Of a stretch of DNA of 64,000 bases, positions 1 to 11,219 are shown piece after piece (the stretch's first letter is position 1; every line of letters starts with the position of its first letter). Source of the DNA: Leptobrachium leishanense (taxonomy: Eukaryota > Chordata > Amphibia > Anura > Megophryidae); the NCBI GenBank assembly GCA_009667805.1, contig CM019066.1, positions 115,310,190 through 115,374,189 on the forward strand, read 5' to 3'. Position numbers and translations under genes: made by a program. The notes beneath the pieces are model-generated. The model worked only from the letters and a program-made list of their open reading frames with translations. It was not told the origin of the DNA and did no database searches.

Positions 1-212
1 CTGTAAGGTGAGAGTGATGGTTGCATCAGTGAGTCGGATGGTAGGCTTCCCTAAATAGGAAAGTCTTAAGGGAGCGTTTGAAGGAAGAGAAACTAGGGGA
101 AAGTATATATAATTTGTTAAATTGTTTGAATCCTGTTTGGGAAGAAACTAAGGCAATCTCTTCTTTGCAAACATGTTAATGACCCTTTGAGTTATTTTAT
201 ATTTGTTAACTT

Positions 213-396
213 ACAGGGTTATTCAGAGAAAGGTGAAAACCAGGAGAACTGTCAGGAGAAGAGAACAATCTAGACCAAATAGGCGATTTGGAAAGTGAGA
301 TAAATGGGAGAATTTTTCTGGTTTGGCTATTTTGACCTAGAATTTTCACTCCTCCAGTCATTCTCATGTGTTTCACATTTCTTTGAATAGACTTGT
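213..396. mobile_element. Short palindromic MITE (GGTGAAA family), copy 1
   Basis: The two ends are inverted copies of each other: the left end reads GGGTTATTCAGAGAAAGGTG and the right end, reverse-complemented, reads close to TCTATTCAAAGAAATGTGAA. The interior is also partly self-complementary around a 'ctggtttggctattttgacc' core. The same core and ends recur at 35592-35777 and 63497-63673, so this is a dispersed non-autonomous element of about 180 bp with no coding capacity. I could not fix an unambiguous target duplication, so the superfamily is open. Confidence 0.7.
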
Positions 397-1118
397 TAGA
401 AGGGCCTTTGATGTGTTACAGTTGTAAACTTATAACCATGATTGAATGACAGTTTGTTGCCACAATTACCTTCATAATATATGCTTGTCTCTAAACATTC
501 TTTATTGCTTAGCCACATATTAACTATATAAATGTTCTGATTATACTGGTTTATTCTAATCGCCATATTAATTACACAAGAAAAGTTACTTGAAATTTAT
601 GAGGGCAGAATATGGCGTATTTCTTGCTTGTGTTTCTAAATTCTAAAGGATGCCATCCACCTCAAATGTGCCACCCAAGCCTTTAAATAAGCTTGCATAT
701 AAAGTAACTCAATACCCAATGTACGATGTTTTAAAGTAGTTACAAATAAGCAATGAAATTCCTTTCCTTTTGCTCCTGTTAGAAACCAAGCCCTATGGCA
801 TGGAGGAAAGGCAGGGGGTCCTGTGTTGCAGCTGTTTCTGGAGACTTGAAGCCCTGTTCTCTACTTTCCTTTAATGTGTTCTCCAATCTGCATAACGTTT
901 CAAACCCTTCTAACCACTCCATGCCTGACCATTATTCCCATAGCCTCTACAGGAGACTACAGGTGCCATCTTCTGATTTGGGCATGACTCACATCCTGTA
1001 GCTGAAATTTCTATTTCAGGGCGTCATCCCGATTTTCAAGTGCTCTTGCGTACTTGTTCATAGGATGTAGACAGCCCTACCATTAGGCCATACGGTGTCA
1101 GAGAACCCACTCCTTTCA
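397..1118. other. Intergenic, nothing recognised
   Basis: AT-rich sequence with no long open frame, repeat boundary or structured element that I can support. Confidence 0.5.
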
Positions 1119-1197
1119 GTGTACCTGGAGAACCAGCACTCCTGGGTGTACCTGGAGAACCAGCCCTCCTTGGTGTGTACCTGGAGAAGCTACTCCT
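1119..1197. repeat. Short tandem repeat, about 27-28 bp x 3
   Basis: Three imperfect units built on GTGTACCTGGAGAACCAG begin near 1119, 1146 and 1174. The third unit is diverged and shorter. This is a small minisatellite with no sign of function. Confidence 0.75.
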
Positions 1198-1767
1198 AGC
1201 CATGTTACAGTGAGTGCTCGTTGCCCTCCTGTAATTCTGCCTTTACCAAATTGACATGTGTGCAGCCTGATTCCTTCCTACGCCACTCTGCCATGAATTT
1301 AGCCTGATTCCTTTGACGCCCAACCATCCCACCTTGGTCCTGTACAGCCCAACCTCTGTGTGTCTAGCTTGTTCCTGTGTTGCCTATCTTTCGTGTTCAG
1401 CGTCTTACTGTGTTTTCCCTCTGCTTACCTAACTTCATACTTGATAAAAATGATACCGCTCCCCTGTTATAAAATAAAGAACTTGACTTTTTACTTTGAA
1501 ACCCTTAGATCAATTTAGTGCAAATCATAATGGCTCCTCTAGCCTGGTTATCTCAAGTGCTTCCATGACATTTCCATTTTCTAAACTTCTATGTTATTGT
1601 TGATGTATGCCATCATCAGTGATGTCATTAATTTCACAAATCTCCTTCAACATTAAATATCTCCAATGCTTTGATATTTTATTTTTATAGAAAGTTATGG
1701 ATTTTGTTCCAATAAATCCCTGCCAAAGTTTAAGAGAATTAGATTTTTTTCATTTCTGAGTTATACA
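1198..1767. other. Intergenic, nothing recognised
   Basis: No gene seen. An isolated AATAAA occurs near 1480, but there is no upstream exon to go with it, so I do not call a polyadenylation site. Confidence 0.45.
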
Positions 1768-1769
1768 TA

Positions 1770-3015
1770 CACTATATTGCCAAAAGTATTCGCTCACCTG
1801 CCTTGACTCGCATATGAATTTAAATGACATCCCATTCCTAATCCATAGGGTTCAATATATAACGTCGGTCCACCCTTTGCAGCTATAACAGCTTCAACTC
1901 TTCTGGGAAGGCTGTCCACAAGGTTTAGGAGTGTGTTTATGGGAATTTTTGACCATTCTTCCAGAAGCGCATTTGTGAGGTCACACACTGATGTTGGACA
2001 AGAAGGCCTGGCTCTCAGTCTCTGCTATAATTCATCCCAAAGGTGTTCTATCGGGTTGAGGTCAGGACTCTGTGCAGGCCAGTCAATTTCATCCACACCA
2101 GACTCTGTCATCCATGTCTTTATGGACCTTGCTTTGTGCACTGGTGCACAGTCATGTTGGAAGAGGAAGGGGCCAGCTCAAAACTGTTCCCACAAAGTTG
2201 GGAGCATGGAATTGTCCAAAATGTCTTGGTATGCTGAAGCATTCAGAGTTCCTTTCACTGGAACTAAGGGGCCAAGCCCAGCTCCTGAAAAACAACCCCA
2301 CACCATAATTCCCCTTCCACCAAACTTTACACTTGGCACAATGCAGTCAGACAAGTACCGTTCTCCTGGCAACTGCCAAACCCAGACTCATCCATCAGAT
2401 TGCTAGATGGAGGAGCACGATTCGTCACTCCAGAGAACGTGTCTCCACTGCTCTAGAGTCCAGTGGCGGCGTGCTTTACACCACTGCATCCGACGCTTTG
2501 CATTGCACTTGGTGATGTATGCGTGGATGCAGCTGTTCGGCCATGGAAACCCATTCCACGAAGCTCTCTGCGCACTGTTCTTGAGCTAATCTGAAGGCCA
2601 CATGAAGTTTGGAGGTCTGTAGCGATTGACTCTGCAGAAAGTTGGTGACCTCTTTGCACTATGCGCCTCAGCATCCGCTGACCCCGCTCTGTCAGTTTAC
2701 GTGGCCTACCACTTCGTGGCTGAGTTGCTGTCGTTCCCAAACATTTCCACGTTCTTATAATACAGCTGACAGTTGACTGTGGAAAATTTAGCGAGGAAAT
2801 TTCTCGACTGGATTTGTTGCACAGGTGGCATCCTATCACAGTTCCACGCTGGAATTCATTGAGCTCCTGAGAGCGACCCATTCTTTCACAAATGTTTGTA
2901 AAAACAGTCTGCATGCCTAGGTGCTTGATTTTATATACCTGTGGCCATGGAAGTGATTGGAACACCTGATTCTGATTATTTGGATGGGTGAGCGAATACT
3001 TTTGGCAATATAGTG
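1770..3015 (-). mobile_element. Tc1/mariner element with perfect 29-bp terminal inverted repeats
   Basis: The first 29 bases (1770-1798, starting CACTATATTGCC) are the exact reverse complement of the last 29 (2987-3015). TA dinucleotides at 1768-1769 and 3016-3017 are the expected Tc1 target duplication. The element is 1246 bp and its transposase reads on the minus strand. It resembles a Tc1 family that I recall as abundant in fish and frogs. The perfect ends contrast with the disrupted coding region, so this copy is dead by itself but could be moved if a matching transposase were present. Confidence 0.95.
1794..2881 (-). pseudogene. Degenerate Tc1-type transposase
   Basis: Reading from the minus strand, the protein starts at the ATG at 2879-2881 (MGRSQELNEFQRG). 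It runs through a recognisable paired-type helix-turn-helix region with a GRPRK motif (SGRPRKLTERG). Homology then breaks into separate frames: a middle block ending in [15 protein letters not shown] (around 2178-2372) and a C-terminal block (LEEWSKIPINTLLNLVDSLP, around 1794-1988). The family normally encodes one protein of about 340 residues. Here frameshifts and stops separate the blocks, and the frame reads past the usual C-terminus into the left terminal repeat. The first catalytic Asp region lies in a damaged stretch. This is a non-functional copy. Confidence 0.93.
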
Positions 3016-3017
3016 TA

Positions 3018-3880
3018 TTGGAAAACATGACTTTGTTCAAATGTTCAAAAACTACAGGTTTTATGATGTAGTAAAGTGTCAGTTTATGACTTTACTGTAT
3101 TATTTTATATTGACTCCAGTACGTGTGCCTGTTGTGTTGTTGATTATAATAATAGCATCAAAAGTGAAATTCTCAATGCTAGAGAGATGAATGGGGGGGG
3201 GGTATATGTGTTGGATACATGAATGATGCCAACCACCTAAATTCTTCTGCATCCTCATAATTCCAAGTGAGGAAAATAGGTTAGGTTTTTTTATACTGAG
3301 TAAACATTCCAGACTTTTGGTTATTTATGATCTTCAAGCCTACTATCCTTATTGCAATTCAGCCGCGTTGAAGCCAAGCATTTAATCGTTGTACTACAAA
3401 TTAAAACCTACTTTCTTCTGTGGTTTATGACTTGGATTCACATTCGTGAATGAAACGTGGTAATTAAAACAAAAGCAGAGGCAAGCAGATGATAGATGTG
3501 CCCCATTCCTTCCGCATAATGAAAAGTCACTGTAATTTTTCTTTGGCGTTGGTTCGACTGCAGATTTATTATCACATTGCAGAGCATATTCAAGAAGGAG
3601 AAAAAAAGCAATTACACAAAAGACCTTTGTGGCAGCTTCCGTCACATGAAACCTTCTGAATATTCGTCTGCTGATTTTTAATTACAAATATTGTTTTATT
3701 CTGGTTTTTCCCCCATTGGTTTTCACCTTATAAAAGATTCCCAGGCCTCAAAGGTTTGTGACAAATGTAGTCCGCCTTCATTAGCAGTTAGCTCTGTTAT
3801 AACTATAATCTCAATGAAAAACGATTTTCTGATTAGTTCTCTATGACTTGCCAAGTCATCTTCGCTTCAGAATGAAATTA
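3018..3880. other. Intergenic, nothing recognised
   Basis: No gene. A run of ten G sits at 3193-3202. The rest is AT-rich unique-looking sequence up to the direct repeat at 3881. Confidence 0.5.
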
Positions 3881-3912
3881 TGTGTAACAATGTAAGAAAT
3901 AATATAAAAATG
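3881..3912 (+). repeat. 32-bp direct repeat, left copy
   Basis: These 32 bases are identical to 7270-7301 and together bracket the composite element at 3914-7264. The left copy ends 1 bp before the element and the right copy starts 5 bp after it. Identity stops at both edges. Confidence 0.9.
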
Positions 3913-4343
3913 GCAGGGTTATTCAAAGACCTCCGAATTGCTTGAGAAAGGTAACCGAACGCTGAAAATCAGCGTTCGGTTACCTTTCTTGGCCATTCGG
4001 CTATTCAGAGAGCAGGCAATTCGCCAAATCCTGGTGAATTGCCTGAACATACGGTGCCTGTTCGGTGCCTGTTCGAGGGCAGTGAAATCCCCATGAAAAA
4101 GCACTGCTTCGGCTATTCAGAGAACATGACCAGCAGTGAAAGGTTCCCGAAATGTCCTGCCATTCGGTGGTTTCATTCGGCAAGTTTATTCAGGTGAATC
4201 CCATAGGCTTCAATGTTAAAAATATTCCCGTTTTAATTCAATATCTAATAAACCATTCATTATAAAATTCTGCAGTAAAGAGGCTCTTTATTTATATATT
4301 TTTTAGGATATTTTAAAAAAAAATCTGATTTTTTTTAATTTAA

Positions 4344-6778
4344 CCCCTTGGCTGCTATGGACGCGCTTAGCGCGTCCAGCCAAGTGGTTCTCCTGTGCTA
4401 TTGACGTGCTGAGCGCGTACATGCACAGGAGGCAGCAATCCGCCGCATTCTGTCGGATTGCTGCACCCCCCCGGTGCGGGCTGACATCTTGGATGTCAGC
4501 CCAGCACTCGGGACCCCGGCGGAGCAATTAGATGTCATCGCGGCGGCGCGATGACATCTAATTCAGGCGCCCCCCCGCATGTGCGGAGGAGGCGCCTGAA
4601 AGGGAGGGGACCTCTCTCCCTCCCGATCGCCGGGGGGCAGGGCATTAATACAGGCACCGTTTGGAAGGGCACAGCCTGCCCTTCCAAACGGTGGCTGTGA
4701 TTAACCCCTGGGGAGCCGGATCACGAATCGGTGCTGAAAAGCGCCGGATCGTGATCCTCTCCTGGAGCTGGCCGACATCTTGGATGTCAGCCAAGCCTCC
4801 AGGAACTCCCCCTGAGGACTGGCGTCATCGTGCGTAGCACGATGGCGCCAGTCCTGGAGTTAACCCCTAGCTGCCACCAACGGTGGAGATAGGGGGTTCC
4901 AATGAACTCCCTATCTCCCGATCCGTGGCAGCTAGGGGTTAATATTTGATATTGTTGGGTCGGCCAGAGCATGGCCGTTCCAACGATACCAAACATGAAA
5001 ATGAAAAATGTTTTTTAAAAAAATAAAAAAAAAATATTTAAATAAAAATTCTAAAAAAAAAATAAACAAGTTTTTTTTTGTTTTTGTTTTGTTAATGCAG
5101 CAATATTGTTCCCATTTCAATTATAATGTGCACAATAATGCTGCACTAACGATTTTTGTATGCGGTGCGTTTGTTAACCCTTTCGCTGCTGAGGCGTTTC
5201 ACGCCTCTGTGCTGAGGTCATATTTACCTGTTTCGCTCATCATGTTTAAACGTGTTTTGAAGGCTTATTTTAGTATATGACCCAGACATATTATATATCG
5301 TTCTTTCCGTCAGACTCGGTAGATTCATAATATGTCATTATTATATGTATACGTCATGTCCTGTCTGCATATTATAACAAAAAATGCAATAAAATATGTA
5401 TTTTCAATAATTTACAATGTGTAAAGTGTTTTTTTCACATTTTAACATGCGAGCAATTGCGGTTATATATTTTGTATGGGGTGCGCTTGTTAAAAAAATT
5501 AGAGATGGGGTCTCGTTACATTTTTTTTGGGGGAAAATTACGCGATTTTTAACAAACGCACCGCATACAAAAATCGTTAGTGCAGCATCATTGTTCACAT
5601 TATAATTGAAATGGGAACAATATTGCTACACTAACAAACCAAAAAAAAGAAAAAAAAAGTTTTTTTTTTTTTTTTTTATAATTTTGTTTTTAAATATATT
5701 TTTATTTTTAATTTTAATTTTTTTAAAAAAACTTTTTTCACTTTCATGTTTGGTATCGTTGGAACGGCCATGCTCTGGCCGATCCAACCATACCAAACAT
5801 TAACCCCTAACTGCCACGGATCGGGAGATAGGGAGTTCATTGGAACTCCCTATCTCCACCGTTGGTGGCAGTTAGGGGTTAACTCTAGGACTGGCGTCAT
5901 CGTGCTATGCACGATGACGCCAGTCCTCAGGGGGAGTTCCCAGAGGCTTGGCCGACATCCAAGATGTCGGCCAGCTCCGGGAAAGGATCGCGAACCGGCG
6001 CTTTTCAGCGCCGATTCGCGATACAGCTCCCCAGGGGTTAATGCCAGGCACCATTTGGAAGGGCAGGCTGTGCCCTTCCAAATGGTGCCTGGGTTAACCC
6101 CCGCAACGCCGCCGATCGGGAGGGAGAGAGTCCGAAGGACCTCCCCCCTCCCTTTCAGGCGCCTCCTCCACACATGCGGGGGGGGGGCGCCTGAATTAGG
6201 TGTCATCGCGCTGCCGCGATGACACCTAATTCCGGTGGCTGCGGTTCCGGATGCCGGGCTGACATCGAGGATGTCAGCCCGCACCGGGGGGGCCAGCGAT
6301 CGGCCGGAACCCGGCCGAACGCTGACCCCAATGGGAGGACGCGCTCAGCGCGTCCTCCGCACAGCAGCGGTAATGCGGAGGACGCGCTCAGCTCGTCCTA
6401 CGCATTGAAGTGGTTAAAAAAAGCAAAGGTTTCCCCAAAAAAAAATGTAACGAGACCCCATTTCTAATCTTTTTAACAAGCGCACCCCATACAAAATATA
6501 ACCGCAAAGGATCGCATGTTAAAATGTGAAAAAAAACACTTTACACATAATAAATTATTGAAAATTCAAATTTTATTGCATTTTTTGTTGTAATATACAG
6601 ACATGACATAACGTATACATATAATAATGACATATTATGAATCTGCCAGAAAGAACGATATATAATATGTCTGGGTCATATATCAAAATATGGCTACAAA
6701 ACGCAGTTAAACATGATGAGCGAAAGCGGTAAAAATTACCTCAGCACAGAGGTGTGAAAAGCCTCAGCAGTGAAAGGG
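4344..6778 (-). mobile_element. TTAA-inserted piggyBac-like element, split by a second copy of its own family
   Basis: TTAA at 4340-4343 and 6779-6782 flanks termini CCCCTTGGCTGC and GCAGTGAAAGGG. TTAA duplications with CCC...GGG ends are the piggyBac signature, although Kolobok elements also use TTAA. The GC-rich hairpin half comes first (4344 to about 4930), then an AT-rich half resuming at 6418. Removing the inner copy (5178-6413 plus one TTAA) leaves about 1195 bp, the size of the other copies. There is no coding region. The uninterrupted foldback copy at 10313-11219 shows the empty insertion site. Confidence 0.88.
5178..6413 (+). mobile_element. TTAA-inserted piggyBac-like element nested in its own relative
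   Basis: TTAA at 5174-5177 and 6414-6417 flanks termini CCCTTTCGCTGCTGAGG and CATTGAAGTGG. The order is the AT-rich half (5178 to about 5740, including a long A/T tract), then the hairpin chain (about 5745-6413). The host site can be read intact in the copy at 39943-41175, where the same sequence around 40790-40815 (GTGCGTTTGTTAAAAATCG) is uninterrupted. Hairpins include 6044-6092 (arms CCAGGCACCATTTGGAAGGG). It is non-coding and depends on a transposase supplied elsewhere. Confidence 0.9.
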
Positions 6779-7269
6779 TTAAAAGTCCGATTTTTTTTTT
6801 AAGTTTACTTATTTTTTTGTAGCAGCCCTCTTTATTATCATTCCCTGGACCTCATATGTAAATTTCAGACATTTTCGCTCAGTAGTTTCTTTGCAAACAG
6901 CGTTTCACTTTTCAAACATTCATGCAAACTGTTTTTCTAATTTATTCACTTCACTCTGCGGTCTCGGCTTTCTCGGCTTTTTCAGGCGGCTCGCTGCAGG
7001 TGATCGGCTCCTGCTCGGGTTTTTCGGTGGTTTTCGGCAGGTTAATCCAGATGTTTTTGTGGGTTTTCGGCGTGCATTCGCCGGGTTTTGCGGTTCGTTT
7101 TCGTCGGGTTTGCGGTAGCTTTTCCCTGCAATTCGGGGACCCTGTGATGTTTGCTGAATACACCGCAGGGTCACCGAAATGGGATCGACAAAAGGAACCG
7201 AATTAAAGAGAACGAAAAGTCACCGAACTTGCGGTGACTTTTCGAATCTCTTTGAATAACCCTGTATTT

Positions 7270-7301
7270 TGTGTAACAATGTAAGAAATAATATAAAAAT
7301 G
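7270..7301 (+). repeat. 32-bp direct repeat, right copy
   Basis: Identical to 3881-3912; see that entry. After it the sequence continues into unique DNA (TGTGTTTTATGTACG), which is presumably the original right flank. Confidence 0.9.
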
Positions 7302-8098
7302 TGTGTTTTATGTACGACGAATTCTAATTTTGACCCCATAATTGTTTTCAGTTATTTTATGAGAGGAATTCGATGCGATGCAATGGAGGACACAACATGT
7401 TGATAAAATCGGGATATTTAAGCACAATTCAAAAAAACAAACAAACCATCAAACATGTCTTTGTTAAGGTCTGAAGTCAGACAGTTTTGCAATGCCTCCA
7501 TCATCTATAAAGAGTGCTAGTCTTCCTAAAAGCAGGCCTGACTGTTAGCCAGCCCAACTTCGTTGGTGCCCATGTGCAGATCGGTATTAAGCTGGTGCCA
7601 TAAAGAGATTTGTAGGTACTGTGGACCAGAAATAGTGGGGTTTGCATGGGCCATGGGTAGAGTTTGGCACAGGCCACAGCTACACTAGTTAGTTCCATGC
7701 AGCCAGGGCCACTTCAACCATTTCGGCAAAAGTCATTGAGATAGTTTCAGCTCTTTGCTGTCTGTCTGTACAGCTGAACAAGCAAGGGCTGGCAGGAAGA
7801 TATGGCCAGTGTCACTGCCTCGGTTGCTTTATGGCCAGTCCTGCCCTGATATAGTCGTATAAGCTGGGATGAACTTCAGCAGGTTTATTTCAATGGAGGT
7901 CAGCCAGCATAGAGAAACTACTTTTCAGTGCAATCGCCCGCAGAATGCAGAAATGTGACTTACTTGCCGGGGGGGGGGGCGCAAGCATGGGAAAAGCATC
8001 TGGCAGTGAGTCATGAATTTGGCAGAAAAACTGGTAAAATTGGCCATTCCCCATTGAAACACTCCACATAAATACAGCAACCAATAAATCAAGACCGA
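7302..8098. other. Intergenic, nothing recognised
   Basis: No gene or repeat boundary that I can support. A run of G lies around 7970-7979. Confidence 0.5.
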
Positions 8099-8957
8099 CA
8101 GGGTTATTCAAAGAGATTCGAAAAGTCACCACATGTTCGGTGACTTTTCATTCCCCGCACTTGGGGGCGATTTAGGAGATCCTAGTTCGCCGACCCTGTG
8201 ACGTATTCAGCAAGCACCGCAGGGCCCCCCATAGTGCAGGGAAAACCCACCGCAAACCCTCAGAACACTCACCGCAAACCCGCTGAAACCCGCAGAAACA
8301 GCTGGATTAACCACGCCGAACATGCCGGAGAAACCCGACTAGCTGCCGATCACAGCGCAGAGCAGTCGCTGGAAAAAGCCGACACGCAGACAAACGATGT
8401 GGGAAAAAAAAAACAGTACGCTTGAAAGTTTCAAAATTGAAACGCTGTTTGCAAAAAAAATACTGAACGAAAATGTCTGGAATTTACATATAAGATCCAA
8501 TGAATGATAATAAAAAGGTCTGTTACAGAAAAATGAAAAACCAAAGTTTGCCCAAAAATGCCTAAAAGATCTTTAGAAAATCTATGAATAAAGAGAATTT
8601 ACTGCAGTATAAAATAAACGGTTTATTAGATATTGGATTAAAACTGGACTATTTTTAACATTGAAGCCTATGGGATTCGCCTGAATAAATCTGTTGAATG
8701 AGATCACCAAACAGCAGGGCATTTCGGCAACTTTTCCCTGCTTTTTCCTGTTCTATGAATAGACAAAGCATTGCTTCTCTATGGGGTTTCACTGCCCTCG
8801 AACAGGCAACGAACAGGCACCGTATGTGCAGGCAATTCGCCAACATGTGGCGATTTGCCTGGTTTCTGTATAGCCGAATGGCCAGGAAATTTAGCCGTAC
8901 ACTGAATTTCAGTGTCCGATTAGATTTCGGGCCAGATCAGATCTTTGAATAACTCTG
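8099..8957 (+). mobile_element. Foldback-type element (CAGGGTTATTC family), uninterrupted
   Basis: The left end CAGGGTTATTCAAAGAG pairs with the right end TTTGAATAACTCTG. The interior follows the same order as 10313-11219: a GTCACC hairpin, a block of short repeats of the type 'cccgcaaacc', an AT-rich centre with 'tgtttgcaaaaaaaatactga', then a block containing 'gaacaggcaacgaacaggca' and the inner arm near the right end. The hairpins are weaker here than in the 10313 copy, suggesting greater age. No target duplication is visible. Confidence 0.85.
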
Positions 8958-8990
8958 TTAGTGCAACTATGATGCAAGCTACATGTTTAA

Positions 8991-9147
8991 CCCTTTGCGG
9001 TCCAATAAACTTTAACTGTGCACCAGCAGGACTTATTTCATTTTCAAAAAAACCCACACACGTTTAAGTTTTATATAACAGTTACAATAATTTTTCTAAA
9101 ACCTTATATTATGTTAGTCTTTATATCTTCTCATTGTATGAAACAGT
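8991..9147 (+). mobile_element. Partial TTAA-type element (CCCTTTGCGGTCC end)
   Basis: TTAA at 8987-8990 is followed by CCCTTTGCGGTCCAATAAAC, a terminus type different from the other TTAA elements here. No matching right end is identifiable before the next element starts at 9152. Treat it as a truncated or rearranged copy. Confidence 0.4.
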
Positions 9148-9151
9148 TTAA

Positions 9152-9348
9152 CCCCTTCACTGCTGAGCCATTTCACCTCTGTGTGCTGAGCTCATTTTTT
9201 TCATCATGGAAGCCAGATCTGCGTTGGAATCGCCAGGGGGGCTAAGGTGACGGTCGGGCTTCAGAAGCCCAGCACGTACCATGCTGTCCTGCGACGTTAA
9301 AGCCCGCCTAATGCAGGAGGGCACGGTACGTCTGGCATCCTAAAGGGG
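9152..9348. mobile_element. Short TTAA-flanked element, 197 bp
   Basis: TTAA at 9148-9151 and 9349-9352 flanks CCCCTTCACTGCTGAGCC at the left and CCTAAAGGGG at the right. The right half contains the 'gttaaagcccgcctaatgca' block also present near 37300-37330. It therefore looks like an internally deleted relative of the 37271-38513 element. Confidence 0.8.
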
Positions 9349-9352
9349 TTAA

Positions 9353-9669
9353 GTTAAAAATGTGTATTTACTGTAATATGCGAGTTATAATATAAAATGC
9401 GGCTTTTACAGTACGAGCATTGCGGATGATCTATTTAAAGTACAATAGTGTATTTTACAGTAGACACATTGCAAGTTATGGGTTAAATTGTAAAACTGCA
9501 GTTACTCTGTCTCAGATAGCAAGGATAACTTGCCACAAACTTGTGGCTCATTTGAATTGTATGTTTTGCAAACTTGCTGCAAATTTTTACTGGCTAGTTG
9601 TTTTCTTGCAGGACACTTACAGCACAAGTTCTTGTTGACACTTTTTCAATTTGTAGCAAATTTGCTTTG
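9353..9669. other. AT-rich intergenic, nothing recognised
   Basis: Two similar GTATTTTACAGTA / GTATTTACTGTAA stretches occur, but I see no element boundary and no gene. Confidence 0.4.
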
Positions 9670-9811
9670 CAAGTCTATAGCAGGAGCAAAAATGCAATGG
9701 CAAGTCTATAGCAGGAGCAAAAATGCAATGGCAAGTCTATAGCAGGAGCAAAAATGCAATGGCAAGTCTATAGCAGGAGCAAAAATGCAATGGCAAGTCT
9801 ATAGCAGGAGC
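9670..9811 (+). repeat. 31-bp tandem repeat, 4.6 copies
   Basis: Units begin at 9670, 9701, 9732, 9763 and 9794 (the last is partial). Each unit starts CAAGTCTATAGCAGGAGC. The units are identical to one another as far as I can read, so the expansion is recent. Confidence 0.95.
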
Positions 9812-10300
9812 TCTGCAATTGCTGCAATTTTTTTATAATCAGTTTCAATAGCACTTAAAAATGAGAATTACCAAATTGAATTAGGGGTTTTAGGTATGCC
9901 CAGTAAAAGTGATTATGGCTTATCGAAAGGTTATGGTACCTGATTTATCAAGTGGGCTGTAACAGCATGATGAGAGTTCTTGTCCAAGTATCATAAAAGC
10001 CATCATAGACAAAGCATATCAAACTTGGATAGTATATATATATATATATATATATATATACTTCCCACCATTTTTAATAAAGCTTAAGGGTTAAGGTCTG
10101 GCATATCTGGTAAACTCAGCATAAATGTTCAAAATATATAAAAATGTAACAAGCTGCTGTTTTTGGTTTTCATGTGTGCTAACCTGGAGTGCTCTCTTCC
10201 TGGTATGATATATATATATATATGTTTTAAGTTGGCTGTGAGTTGCATATGGCTGTATCTCAAACTATAATGATTACCGCTGTAAATTTTCTACAAATGT
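9812..10300. repeat. Intergenic with (TA)n microsatellites
   Basis: A TA dinucleotide tract occupies about 10032-10060 and a shorter one about 10208-10223. The rest is AT-rich with no gene. Confidence 0.7.
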
Positions 10301-10312
10301 TGTATTCTCTAT

Positions 10313-11219
10313 CAGGGTTATCCAAAGAGATTCGAAAAGTCACCGCACGATCGGTGACTTTTCGTTCTCTTCAATTCGGTTCCTTTTGCCGATCCCATTT
10401 CGGTGACCCTGTGGTGTATTCAGCAAACATCACAGGGTCCCCGAATTGCAGGGAAAAGCTGCCGCAAACCCACCGAAAACTCACCGCAAAACCCACCGAA
10501 TGAACGCTGAAAAGCCACAAAAACATCTGGATAAACCCGTTGAAAAGCCGGAGCAGGAGCCGAATGCACACAGCCGAAGCAGCCGAAGCAGCTGAGACCG
10601 CAGACAGAGGGAGGTGAATAAATTAGCAAAACCGTTTGTATGATTGTGTGAAATTGAAACGCTGTTTGCAAAGAAACTACTGAGCGAAAATGTCTGAAAT
10701 TTACACAGGAGGTCCAGGAAATGATAATAAAGAGGGCTGTTACAAAAAAAATAAGTAAACTGAAAGAAAAAAAAAAATCGGACTTTTAAAAAATAAAAAA
10801 AAATCAGAAAAATGCTTAAAATATCCTAAAAAATCTATAAATAAAGAGACTCTTTACTGCAGAATTTTATAATGAACGGTTTATTAGATATTGAATTAAA
10901 ACAGGAATATTTTTAACATTGAAGTCTATGGGATTCTCCTGAATTAACTTGCCGCATGAAACCACCGAATGGCAGGGCATTTCAGGAACCTTTCACTGCT
11001 GGTTTGTGTTCTCTGAATAGCCGAAGCAGTGCTTTTTCATGGGGTTTTCACTGCCCTCGAACAGGCACCGAACAGGCACCGTATGTACAGGCAATTCGCT
11101 AGGATTTGGCGAATTGCCTGCTCTCTGGATAGCCGAATGGCCAAGAAAGGTAACCGAACGCTGATTTTCAGCGTTCGGTTACCTTTCTCAAGCAATTCGG
11201 ATCTCTTTGGATAACCCTG
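10313..11219 (-). mobile_element. Foldback-type element (CAGGGTTATTC family), full-length reference copy
   Basis: This 907-bp copy starts CAGGGTTATCCAAAGAG and ends CTCTTTGGATAACCCTG. Hairpins lie just inside the ends: arms CGAAAAGTCACCG around 10333-10364 and arms GGTAACCGAACGCTGA around 11150-11185. It is the uninterrupted counterpart of 3914-7264 in reverse orientation. An imperfect direct repeat flanks it: TGTATTCTCT at 10301-10310 and TGTATTGCTCT at 11220-11230. There is no coding region. Confidence 0.88.

Larger units (their letters stand above)
3914..7264. mobile_element. Foldback-type element (CAGGGTTATTC family), split by nested insertions
   Basis: The element begins CAGGGTTATTCAAAGA and ends TCTTTGAATAACCCTG, its reverse complement. 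Just inside each end is a strong hairpin: 3950-3984 (arms GGTAACCGAACGCTGA) and 7213-7244 (arms CGAAAAGTCACCG). The uninterrupted copy at 10313-11219 is the same element in the opposite orientation and shows that everything between 4344 and 6778 is an insertion. It has no coding capacity. It lacks a conventional short target duplication and is instead flanked by 32-bp direct repeats. I cannot assign a superfamily; termini starting CAGGG would suit hAT, but no 8-bp duplication is present. Confidence 0.85.

Noticed and set aside
4303..4343. A/T homopolymer tract near 4310-4340 as a LINE poly(A) tail
   Set aside because: The uninterrupted copy at 10313-11219 has the same tract, so it belongs to the foldback element.
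5850..6467. Open frames of 82-158 codons over the hairpin half of TTAA elements, also around 39913-40453
   Set aside because: They recur in every copy on both strands of GC-rich palindromes and encode no recognisable domain; they are by-products of the inverted repeats.
6891..7206. Frames over the G/T-rich half of the foldback element, also 10371-10671
   Set aside because: They appear on both strands of several copies of a non-coding repeat.
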